Assembly: GCA_963377175.1 (NCBI GenBank)
Contig: CAUJNA010000867.1
Span: forward strand, 62,001 to 126,000
Direction: 5' to 3'
Length of the DNA stretch: 64,000 nt
Source of the DNA: Effrenium voratum
Taxonomy: Eukaryota > Sar > Dinophyceae > Suessiales > Symbiodiniaceae
The stretch's first letter is position 1. Every line of letters begins with the position of its first letter. The position numbers and the translations under genes were made by a program. Below are positions 54,462-64,000 of this stretch, one piece after another. Under the pieces are notes generated by a model, which saw only the letters and a list, made by a program, of their open reading frames with translations, searched no databases and had not been told where the DNA came from.

Positions 54462-54504
54462 ACCCCCCCGCCAACCCTGACAGAGGTGTCTGGAGGGGAG
54501 GTGA

Positions 54505-54644
54505 GGGGCATTGGAATGCATTGAGCATTCTGCTGTCTGGAACGCATTGAGCATTCTGCCGTGTACTTGAGGGCACTGGAATGCATTGAGTATTCTGGTG
54601 TGTACCTGAAGGGTCCGAAACTCCAAAGGCACCAAGGACCCACG
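54505..54644. repeat. split direct repeat B2
   Basis: About 140 bp related to B1, from GGGGCATTGGAATGCATTGA to CCAAGGACCCACG. Located 43 bp after A2 and 58 bp before the right end of the element. Confidence 0.85.
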
Positions 54645-54702
54645 CTCAGAGCCAGTGGAAAAGAGAGTGTGCAGGCACATAGTTCTTGAGAAGCGATGAT
54701 TC

Positions 54703-54712
54703 TTTAAGTAGT
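54703..54712. repeat. target-site duplication, right copy
   Basis: TTTAAGTAGT, identical to 47171-47180, followed by the rest of the satellite monomer. Confidence 0.75.
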
Positions 54713-56306
54713 TTCCGAATCCGTCGTTCTAGTTTCCGACTCCGGCGTTTACGGCTGAGGCTTGCAGCTGTCAGTCTGGAAAGGTCACACTGGCAACTCC
54801 AGACTGCCAGTTGCCAGGTCCAGTTTGGCAGCTGCCAGCTCCAGACTGGAAAGTCGGGACTGGCTGCTCCAGCCTGGCAGCTGCCAGCTCCAGCTCGGAC
54901 TGGCCAGCTCAGAGTCAGAGCTGGCAGCTCCAGACTCAGATCCACGTGCCACTATCCACGTGCCACTCAGCGAAGTCTCGACTGGAAAGTCGGGACTGGC
55001 AGATCCAGACTGCCATCTGTTTCCGGATATTAGCTTCCGAACCCCAGTTTCCGAATCCGGCGCTTTAGTTTCCGAATCCGTCTTTTTAGTTTCCGAATGT
55101 TAGTTTCCGAATCCGACTTTAAAGTAGTTTCCGAATCCGTCGTTCTAGTTTCCGACTCCGGCGTTTACGGCTGAGGCTTGCAGCTGTCAGTCTGGAAAGG
55201 TCACACTGGCAACTCCAGACTGCCAGTTGCCAGGTCCAGTTTGGCAGCTGCCAGCTCCAGGCTGGAAAGTCGGGACTGGCTGCTCCAGCCTGGCAGCTGC
55301 CAGCTCCAGCTCGGACTGGCCAGCTCAGAGCCAGAGCTGGCAGCTCCAGACTCAGACCCACGTGCCACTATCCACGTGCCACTCAGCGAAGTCTCGACTG
55401 GAAAGTCGGGACTGGCAGATCCAGACTGCCATCTGTTTCCGGATATGAGCTTCCGAATCCCAGTTTCCGAATCAGCGCTTTAGTTTCCGAATCCGTCTTT
55501 TTAGTTTCCGACTGTTAGTTTCCGAATCCTTTTAAGTAGTTTCCGAATCCGCCGTTCTAGTTTCCGACTCCGGCGTTTACGGCTGAGGCTTGCAGCTGTC
55601 AGTCTGGAAAGGTCGACTGCCAGTTGCCAGGTCCAGTTTGGCAGCTGCCAGCTCCAAACTGGAAAGTCGGGACTGGCTGCTCCAGCCTGGCAGCTGCCAG
55701 CTCCAGCTCGGACTGGCCAGCTCAGAGTCAGAGCTGGCAGCTCCAGACTCAGATCCACGTGCCACTATCCACGTGCCACTCAGCGAAGTCTCGACTGGAA
55801 AGTCACTGGCAGATCCAGACTGCCATCTGTTTCCGGATATTAGCTTCCGAATCCCAGTTTCCGAATCCGGCGCTTTAGTTTCCGAATCCGTTTTTTTAGT
55901 TTCCGAATGTTAGTTTCCGAATCCGACTTTAAAGTAGTTTCCGAATCCGTCGTTCTAGTTTCCGACTCCGGCGTTTACGGCTGAGGCTTGCAGCTGTCAG
56001 TCTGGAAAGGTCACACTGGCAACTCCAGACTGCCAGTTGCCAGGTCCAGTCTGGCAGCTGCCAGCTCCAGACTGGAAAGTCGGGACTGGCTGCTCCAGCC
56101 TGGCAGCTGCCAGCTCCAGCTCGGACTGGCCAGCTCAGAGTCAGAGCTGGCAGCTCCAGACTCAGATCCACGTGCCACTATCCACGTGCCACTCAGCGAA
56201 GTCTCGACTGGAAAGTCGGGTGGCAGATCCAGACTGCCATCTGTTTCCGGATATTAGCTTCCGAATCCCAGCTTCCGAATCCGTCATTCTAGTTTCCGAA
56301 TCCGGC
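54713..56306. repeat. ~410-bp satellite, right array (about 4 monomers)
   Basis: Monomers at 54713-55127, 55128-55539, 55540-55937 and 55938-56306 (truncated). Same sequence family as 45985-47180, including TTTCCGACTCCGGCGTTTAC and tandem CCACGTGCCACT. Small deletions distinguish the copies. Confidence 0.9.
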
Positions 56307-56496
56307 GGCACATGCAGGGCACATGCGGGGCACATGGTCGCAGGTTCCAGATGGAAGCCTGGGGCAGCTCTTCGGGCCAGCCCCTGGGCATAGACTTTGA
56401 CAACCAGGCGAACCCGCGAGCCCCGAAACCGGTGTGCACGGGCGTTCATTCGGCTCGGCCCTCGGTCAGATTTGAGTTCGACAAACGGAGGGCGTG

Positions 56497-58860
56497 GCGT
56501 TTGTGTGCGACGCAGCGCACCAAGCCATCTTTCGGATCCTGCGTGCAAGGGCCTGAGAGGCTGTGAGAGGGTCAGCCTGACTGTCTTTGACGGTCTGACA
56601 GTTTGGCAGTCTGACCGAATGGACTGAAAGGTTAGAAGATTTGAGACGTTCAGGTGGAAAGGGAAGGCGCCTTCGCGCATCAGATTGACCCCTACGTCAA
56701 AGAGTGCCCTACCTCTACTCAAGACTCATAGACACCGCTGAGCTTTTGGGCATTGTCTTCATGTTCGTCATTTTCATGTGGTGAGGTATGAGCAGTCCCA
56801 ATTCCTTGGGTGCGCCTGCCTGCATTGCTCCACACTTCTTTGCTTTTTGTTTGTTCAGGCCCAACTCCCTGTGCCTCTCTCGGCAGCCGGGCTCCCAGAT
56901 TGAATACGTGGTGCAGAAACGCGCGAAGCAAAGAAGACGTCAGCAACTCAAGCGGCGCAAAAACGATGAAAGTTCGATGCAGGACAGGGATGCTATACTT
57001 CACAGACAGCGGGCCACAGCCTCAGCGCTCTGGCCCTCATGGGTGGCTGAGCGATGCCAAGTGTAGGCCGCTCGGAGAGACCTCGCTGCAGAATCCTCGC
57101 GGCTCCGTTTTTGCCATCAGCCCCTCCACACAGCTGCCCTGCGCCCACTTCATTTCAAACAACTTTCCAAGTTTGGAGCTGCCAAGGCTGATTCCGCTGT
57201 GCCTCAACACTTTGGCACATCCCTGTGGAGTTGCTCTGTCGCCGGATGAGAAGAACATCTATGCCAGATACCAAGCAGTACTTGGCTTGCAAGAGCCACC
57301 AAGCCTCCCTCAGGTGGCAGAGACAGCCATGAATCGCGGCTTGCTTGCAAGAGTGACAGACAAACATGATTTTAACTGAACTTGGTGCCCAGGAATTCTT
57401 CGATTCACTCAGCATCCGTGTGGCCCTCGGAAAAGAAGTGGACTTGGTGGACTCCGCTTCAAATTGAAAAGCTCACTTGTCCCTGGACATTCAAGACATC
57501 TGAAAGTCGATGTCACGCGAGGCCGCAGGTCTTCCACTGCAGCGTCTTTTGCCAGCTCAGCGGTCGCTTCGGCCCAACCGCTCTTGCAGTGCGCCCCATA
57601 GCGACACCGGGCTTGGTGCATCTCCAACCTGCATGGTTTTATTCACGTGGACTTGCCGGGCATGTTTCACAATGCTCGCGAAGCTGGGAAGCTGGGAAGC
57701 TGTTTAGGTTCAAGTCGCCATCGTTGCAGGTCCAGTGCGCGGATGGACTCGGAGCAGCTTGCCGAGCGCGTGCGCAAGATGAAAAGAGCTCACGGAACTC
57801 GCCGACGGATTCGGAGAGTGTGGTGTCGGCGTGCCGTGCGATTCGGATCGAATCTGTCGACTCTGGAGTGGCCAAGTTCTCCAAGCTGAACATACGCGGA
57901 GCGGGCGCTTTTCTGGAGCATGTGCAAGGATCAGTCGATTCCATCTGCGTTGGAGAGCTTGGCCGGGAAGAGACGAGACGTGTTCTTCATGAGCTCACAT
58001 TTTAAAGTTCATCGTTTAAGGTGACCAGGCCTTGCCGAGCCGCAGAATGGCATAGCGACGAACGTAAGTACGATTAAACCGATTCGCCCGTGCAGTTCAT
58101 CGTACACGATATTGTGGTTGCTTGATTTCACTCAACAAGGGCCAAGTGCTCAGATTCCGTGAGGCGTACATCACCTCGCTTTGTCGGCTTCACGCGCGTT
58201 AAGCGTGTTGGTGGCCGGCTCGGAACGCAATTGTGCAAATGGCTTTGCTCAGTTTGAGGCTGTGGGGCTGTGCCCACAGAGTCCGTCAGCCTGGCATGAG
58301 CCAGCATGAGCCCAGCCGCTGGCTGTTGAGTCAAAGACGCATTGGTCTTGGACCACTGGGGAGTGCCTGCAGACTGCAGACCGCAGACCACAGTTCGACC
58401 CCGCGCAGTCCCAAAACGCAGTGCAGACGATCGATTCGATCGATCGGTCGATCCGACACACGCGGCCTTGGCAGGTGAGCGCAGCAGGGGACCTCTACGT
58501 GGCGCACTTCGACTTTGCAGACAACGTAGACACTGGTCGGGTGGCCGGACCCTTACCTTAAGATAGGACCTCACCTGACCTCGGCGAATCGGACAGGTGG
58601 TGCTGAATCCCGAGGGGGAGGCTCGTGTTGCCCCCTTGCCCGCCATTGGTTTCCGGTGGCCCCGGTGGCCCCGGTGGCCCGCGGTCCATGGCTGGCCTGC
58701 AGGTCAAGGGGGTCATCAGCATCCCGGGGCCAGAGATCACGGGTCTGTGTATCTCACCTGACCAAAGGCGATGCCCATCTCACCTGTCGTGTCACTCAAT
58801 GGTTCGCCAGGTATTTGGTGGTGGCGGAGAGGTCTACAACGTCTTTGTATAGAACCTCCT
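56497..58860 (+). CDS. SMP-30/strictosidine-synthase-like beta-propeller protein, intron-rich
   Basis: Exons read in propeller order: GVAFVCDAAHQAIFR (56497-56541), GMLYFTDSG (56987-57014), PLGETSLQNPRGSVFAISPS (57068-57127), LIPLCLNTLAHPCGVALSPD (57189-57248), EKNIY, VAETAMNRGLL (57315-57347), VFHCSVFCQLSGRFGPTALA (57531-57590), AAGDLYVAHFDFADN (58487-58530), VVLNPEGEARVA (58599-58634), GVISIPGPEITGLCISPD (58710-58763) and a final YLVVAERSTTSLY (58814-58852) near stop 58850s. The family (gluconolactonase/SMP-30/strictosidine synthase, NHL-like six-blade propeller) comprises metal-dependent lactonases and related hydrolases; this substrate is unknown. 57690-58480 has no matching block and includes a stretch that may be intron or insertion. 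GGCCCCGGT repeats lie in an intron at 58655-58682. Confidence 0.75.
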
Positions 58861-59229
58861 TGTAGCTTTCGGGCCGTTTCACGACTGAGTCTCACCTAGG
58901 GTCTCAAATTCGAGCCTCGCTGACTTGGAAGAGGTGTGCCACACGCATCTGCAATCGCCTTTTTTCGTTGCGCAGAAAGCGCCTCAAAGCGCCTCAAAGC
59001 ACCTCGAACCTTTGCAGCTGCCAGTTCCAGGGACCAAGCTCTGCCCAGAACCGATGCCAGGATCTAATAGGATCTAATAGGATCTAAAAGCTGTTCTAAC
59101 ACCTCAAGCGCACTTGGATGGACATCCCAGCCAAGTCTTGCCAGCTGACATGGGTGCGCTTCTCACCAGCTTGACGGAGTTTGTTTGATTTCACTGCAGA
59201 CTAGACATTGGCAATCGCTCATGATAGCT

Positions 59230-61140
59230 CCAGGTACAACTGATGAGGAGGCCTTGAAGTTTAGGTCGCTAAACTTCGTTGAGGGCTTTTTGAGCTCTTG
59301 CGCACCGACGCCTTGTCCAGGTTCAAAAGGCCCACGCAGCTATTCGCCAGATCTTGGCGGCACCCCAGCCGGGTTTTACGGCATTTGCGCATGAGGTGAG
59401 AGCATCTCACGAGTGCTAGCCACATGCCCCATATATCTCCATGGCTGCCGTCTCAAGGGCCGCTGGCCGGGCCTTGAGATGTTTCGAAGGTTTAGTTCCA
59501 TGGTGCCTGTACATGAATCGTCACGAACCAGAATCTGGTGGCAGTTTGGGCTCAAAAGGGGCTCCAACAGGTCTGGGCTTGCCTTGTCCGTGGCTCGCAT
59601 CGAGTTGGACACTTTTCACCACAGCGGCTGAGGATAGAGATGATTCCGCAAGGCAACAGGAGGCCCAGAGAGCCAAGGCGGTGAAACGGGATGGCAAGGG
59701 TATCTTGAAGGATGGAAAGGAAGATTGGGGGAGAGAGAGGGGGAAGGGAGCGGAAACAGAGGGGGAAGAGAGAGGGGGAAGGGACGGGGAGGAGAGGGAG
59801 GGAAGAGAGGGGGAAGTCTTGGTAAGAGTCATTGAAGTCAGACTTTGAGGAGTGAGAAAGGGGAAAAGAGAATTGGAAGGAGCTGCGTTTGAGTTTTTGG
59901 GAGGTTTGGGACCGTGTCTGAGCTGCTGCGGCCGCCGCCCGGGCTTGAGACCTTTCGTGCACAGGCTTGGACCTGTCATCACTTTTCAACTGGACTCCCC
60001 CTCTCTTGCCAGGAAGCAGGTCCACGCGAGTTCGAGGAACGGAGAGTGAGAAGGCAAGATTGTGACGAGTTTGAAATCGCAGGGCAAGGACTGCGAAATG
60101 TGGCCCTCGGACTGCAGCACCACGGATACGGACTCAACTTCACGATGCTTCCAAGAGGATGCGCGGCACTGAGACGCCGCACACTCGGGCTGTGCTTTCG
60201 ACTCACACTGAGGCTGCTTCCCCTCAAGGAATGATTGTGGATTCCTTCGAAGGGCCTACCCCGTGCACACTTCAATTGCACAGCATGTTGGAGGTGCATC
60301 CGCTTCTTCGAGGGAGAGCCAGAGAGAGAGAGCGAGAGAGAGAGAGAGAGAACTTGCCTGTTTCGAGCCAGGAATCTGCTCCTCGCGATGATTGCCCCTC
60401 GATTGGCTCGGCAGCGCATCCCTACCACAGTTATCTCACTTGCCTTTCGCACATTGGAATTTCATTGCCAGGCACTCGCTTGGCCTATGCAAGCCCTGCG
60501 ACTTTAAATGTCGTTCATCATGCAGGTTTGGCTATGAGCCGCTTGGACACGTTTGGCCGTGAATGTATTGCACGCCACCCCTTTTCCGAGGTGTATGTTT
60601 TGTCACATATGCGGTCCGGCGGAAAGCCGGCAATGGAAGCGGCACAGGAAGAGCTTCTGGCGCCAGGCGTCGTGGCTTGGAGAGACTTGCCTTGTGAGCA
60701 TCGACTGCGTTTGTGGAGTGGAATTGCTTTGCACGTCTGTGAGAGCCTAAAGCCAGCATAGGCAGGGCATAGGCACGGTGTCTCGAACAACTTGTGGAGT
60801 GCACAGCGACGCGCAGACATACTGACAAAAGCAGCAGAAAGCAATCCATGGCGAAGTTGAGGAAAACGAGCCTCACTTTCCTGACCGAATGAACATCACT
60901 TTCCTGACCGAATGGAGATTTGTCTTTCTGCCAAGGATTGCTTGGTGTTGTCCACAGTATTCCACAGTCCTTGGCATTCATCGACGAACCTATTGCTAGA
61001 ATGTTGCCCACTGGGTTTAGAGAAATCATTTGCAAGCAGCCTCAACATACGTCGGGTGGGCGGTTAGTCTCTCGCTTTGCTGCAGAAAGCCCCAATCAAG
61101 CAGTATTTTCCCATTTCAGATTCCTTCGCTTGGCGAGGGG
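59230..61140 (+). CDS. exon cluster of unknown protein(s)
   Basis: Coding-like + blocks: DEEALKFRSLNFVEGFLSS (59240-59296), REFEERRVRRQDCDEFEIAG followed by QGLRNVALGLQHHGYGLNFT (60028-60146), MIVDSFEGPTPCTLQLHSML (60231-60290), GLAMSRLDTFGRECIARHPF then SEVYVLSHMRSGGKPAMEAA (60528-60650), NQAVFSHFRFLRLARG (61093-61140, ending at a GTAAG donor). No family recognised. GA-rich simple repeats occur at 59725-59815 and 60318-60350. Confidence 0.35.
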
Positions 61141-62389
61141 TAAGCCACTGCCAAACTCTGCTTGACACAAGAAATAATTTACGCCCCTCTCTTTGATCAG
61201 GGTGTGGTGCCAATTTGTTTGGTGCCTCCAAGAAGTTGAAGTCTTGCAAAAGGCAAATTAGACGCAAAGTCACTGCGTCACGCGTGATGCACTGATGCAC
61301 TGATGCCTGATCCTCCGTGTTTGCCACAACTTTGCTTGGTGCGTGTCTTTCAAAGCAATTGTGCGAGGCGCGAGCATGCGCCCGCAACGCTGCGTCGGCG
61401 CAAGAGGGGCCCGGCACTCAAGCACTTCACCTTTGCAGTGCCGCAAACACTTTTTGCAGTTTGGGCAATTAGTGTCTTTGGATGTCTTTGGTGTCTTGAC
61501 TACTTGATACCTTACAGTGATTGCCTTTGGGAGCGCAAGAATCGGCAGGACCTCTGCCACTCCGGATTCCACTTCGAACGCAGCCGCTCAGACTCTAAGC
61601 AGTCCAAGTGCTTTCTTTTTTCTTTGTAACGAAGGTGTGTGCGGTGTGCAAAGCGCGCTCAGGTGCCTTTGTGCCTGCAAACTGCACTCTCTCTGCAGTG
61701 ATTCTGGACACAGTTTCCGTGTTTTCTGGTAGCCTCTGACAGTCTACGGGTGAGCACGTGTGCAAACGTGCAAAAATGCCTTCAGGAAACTTGCCTCATA
61801 AGCCAACAATATGAGAAGCTACCACATGTCACTTGCTTTGTCTGGCAGCTGCCGGGAGCAGAAGAGAGGTGGCATGCAATACTGAAATTACCTTCCACAC
61901 CTCTTCTTTCACGTCCGTCACTTGTTTGAAGCGCAAGTGGCTTGCTAGCTTTGCAGAATTATGCTTCCCACATTCGAATTGTTTCGTGGAAATGAGACGC
62001 TAAGAAGTCGAGACGCGGAACAGTTAACCATGCAGCGCTCACACTCAGTGTCGTGTGTTGTAAGAGACTGGACCATAGTGGACCCCTATGGACCCCTCCT
62101 CTCCGACATCGGCTCCGGGCCTACGTATCCTACTGCGGTTGCACGAGCCCGGTGCTGCTCGTTTCTCGACTATTCTTGGTGAGTCTTGGTTCTCTGCGGC
62201 TGGTCATGAGTGTCGGATCATCGACCGATCAGATGGATGTGCGAAGTCCGGACTCGAGGCACCAGAGGGGCGGGCTCGCCCGGTCCGCCCGGTCGCAGAA
62301 TTTTGATTTCGGAATTTCGAGCTTAGGGCAGACCCATCGGAATCCGATGGCGCCGTGAATTCATATCCGAATGCCTGGAAGCCGGTGCC

Positions 62390-62931
62390 GTTTTAAGATT
62401 TCGGCACCAGTGGGATCTGGAGATCCAGTGTTTCCCATACGCGCACTTCCAGCCCGAATGCTTAGAATGCTTTCTCAAGCTTCTGGGCGTCCAGAAAAGT
62501 CTTGCCAGAAAAGTCTCGCGATGCAAGCTTTGGGTTGGGGGGGGCAAATCAAGAGAAATCAAGAGACAACCAAAATCAACAGAAACGGGCTGAAACGGGA
62601 TGTGAACATTGACCGTTCTTCAGCGCCAGGCGGTGCATGTGACAGACGTACTGCCCGAGAGGGCGCGGATGCTGGCCTGAGACTTGGAGCTCGCATGGAC
62701 CGTACCCACCCTCATCGACTATTTAGGTTTTGATTGGGTATCTCCACAGTCAGAGATCTTGAAGACCTTGGCGGTTCTTTTCAGGCTTGGCTTCTTGAGG
62801 CAGTGGATGTAAAGCTGCCAGTGAAGAGCGTGCTCTTGACAGTGCTGAGCCGGGGGCCGAGTTTGGGCAGTTTAGCTGCTTTGTTGGTGTTTTTCGGGCT
62901 GCAAGCTGCCCTTGCGCACGTTGCGAGCTAG
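62390..62931 (+). CDS. possible exons, last with a hydrophobic C-terminus
   Basis: RFRHQWDLEIQCFPYAHFQP then ECLECFLKLLGVQ (about 62399-62497), and DLEDLGGSFQAWLLEAVDVK ... LGSLAALLVFFGLQAALAHV followed by a stop (about 62755-62931). The terminal segment could be a membrane anchor. No family recognised. Confidence 0.3.
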
Positions 62932-62999
62932 GTGAGCAACAGAGCCCGCACAGAGGCAACGGCCCTTCTCGACGTGTCTGCTTGCCTGTATCTTGCCGG

Positions 63000-63720
63000 T
63001 TCAGGTGGCGCTCCGGCCGAGAGTTCAGGCCTCAAAATGGAACTGGTGGCTGCGAAGTTGCTCTGAGGCCTGCAAAGTAAGCTCGGTTGTTTTTGCTCTG
63101 TGCCCTGGGACACACAGCTTGCGGATCCGTAGGGGGTTCCCGAATCCCATGCCACGTACTTTGGAGCTCCATGGAGCTCCCTCTCGCTTTTTCACTTTGT
63201 GCTCAGTTCGGACTCGAGTTGACTCATGACTCGGGTCGACTCGAGGCCAAGGTAGTGACCTACTGCGCCGGGAGGGCCGCGAGCGCTTGGAGGAGACTGG
63301 TCTGATCACCGGGGCGGCTCGGCTCTCGGCTCGAGCGGCAAGGTGAATCTTCATTGGCTTTCAGCGCACGAACTCAAATCCGAGTTACGGATTTGAAGAT
63401 TTGAAAATGGAGGTTTTCTGATTGCAGGCTTGCTTTCTCGACCAATCTGCAGGTCGAGCCCTCGAACTCAGGTCTCCGCCGCCTACCCCACGGATGTGTT
63501 GGCTGAGGCATGCCCTGGGGCCGCACCGAACGGCCCAAAGTTCGCAGTTTTCAGATGCTTGACCCGACGGGCGCCGATTCATGGAATTTCATGGATATTG
63601 CCTCCGGAGATTCTCTGCGGTGGCTTGGTGTCACCTTGCAGGTTTGTGAGATTGATGCCGTGACGCAACAGCTGGATGGGCCAGAGCGTGGGCCGCAGAT
63701 TCGAGTTTCAAGTTGGGATT
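63000..63720 (+). CDS. possible exons, unknown protein
   Basis: GGAPAESSGLKMELVAAKLL (63004-63063), and FQMLDPTGADSWNFMDIASG then DSLRWLGVTLQVCEIDAVTQ (about 63548-63670). The second block looks coding and is followed by an intronic GGAAGGTCCG repeat. No family recognised; the gene continues past or stops before the window edge. Confidence 0.3.
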
Positions 63721-63737
63721 TCAAAAGGGGCAGGACC

Positions 63738-63812
63738 GGGAAGGTCCGGGAAGGTCCGGGAAGGTCCGGGAAGGTCCGGGAAGGTCCGGGAAGGTCCGGG
63801 AAGGTCCGGGAA
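63738..63812. repeat. 10-bp tandem repeat (GGAAGGTCCG)
   Basis: Seven to eight consecutive GGAAGGTCCG units, flanked on the left by coding-like sequence and on the right by GGAATTGG. Confidence 0.95.
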
Positions 63813-64000
63813 TTGGAACGGAGAGCGAGAGGCCGGACGAGAAGACCCCCGCTGTGAGAAGGCCCAACCTCGACTCGATCCAACGCCGTCGCATCCGGCC
63901 AGATGGACTTCGCCCGATGATGGCTGGGGGACGCATCCTCTCCTTCAATCAGTCCGGGGCCTAGCGAAACGAGCAAAGAGCAAAGCCCAGATGCAGATGC

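Larger units (their letters stand above)
47181..54702 (+). mobile_element. DIRS-type tyrosine-recombinase retrotransposon starting with the spliced leader
   Basis: A 7.5-kb unit inserted in the satellite. From the left it contains the DinoSL sequence, repeat A1, a tyrosine recombinase ORF, a gag N-terminus, an inverted segment with the gag C-terminus and a methyltransferase-like ORF (minus strand), RT-RNase H, then repeats B1, A2 and B2. The A1 ... B1-A2-B2 layout is that of split direct repeats of Ngaro/PAT-type elements. A 10-bp target-site duplication is not expected for recombinase-integrated elements. RT has frameshifts and gag is split, so this copy is inactive, while the recombinase frame (687 codons from ATG) is intact. 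Confidence 0.8.

Noticed and set aside
61270..61572. Antisense ORF with C-P-N-C-K-K-C
   Set aside because: Isolated Cys motif in a frame with no other family features; likely chance.

Overview
The window looks like nuclear DNA of a dinoflagellate. Three observations support this. A relict dinoflagellate spliced leader (DinoSL) lies at 47181-47201. The host genes are GC-rich and split into many small exons with non-canonical GC/GA donors, and short tandem repeats fill the introns. Retroelement families known from dinoflagellates are abundant. Host genes are reported as exon clusters, because intron borders can only be estimated by eye. The recognisable host genes are all on the + strand.

Layout. 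(1) About 640-15950 is an AT-rich island that reads as a decayed endogenous DNA virus of the Polinton-like/virophage type. It carries a penton-like minor capsid gene, a C2HC zinc-finger/coiled-coil gene, small virus-like genes, a long replication gene (polymerase-like region, SF1 helicase, Cys-rich HNH-like tail) and two paralogous small Cys-rich genes that share an upstream block. All carry frameshifts. Two later insertions interrupt it: a GC-rich tandem-repeat block inside the penton gene (about 1011-4396) and a 5'-truncated Ty1/copia retrotransposon (about 6656-10660) with a methyltransferase-like domain. (2) 15950-24900 holds unrecognised decayed coding sequence, a 600-bp near-perfect inverted repeat (18400-19017), exons of unknown acidic proteins and an IQ-motif gene. 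(3) 25177-26284 is a DUF4291 gene. (4) 27600-28890 (minus) is a retroelement gag remnant. (5) 31917-35808 is a multi-pass membrane protein gene, followed by exons of unknown genes and a C2HC zinc-finger (ZC2HC1-like) gene at 37480-38815. (6) 39133-42095 is an intron-rich gene for tRNA 2-selenouridine synthase (MnmH/SelU), followed by a GFA-domain gene at 42240-42965. (7) 44985-47180 and 54713-56306 are satellite arrays. Between them, 47181-54702 is a DIRS-type tyrosine-recombinase retroelement. (8) 56497-58860 is an SMP-30/strictosidine-synthase-like beta-propeller gene, followed by unidentified exons to the window end.

The two most notable structures are the endogenous virus and the DIRS-type element. 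The DIRS element starts exactly with the DinoSL sequence, is bordered by a perfect 10-bp direct repeat of the satellite target, carries split direct repeats (A1 ... B1-A2-B2), and has its gag split by what looks like an internal inversion. The SL position suggests that a trans-spliced mRNA was the template for this insertion.
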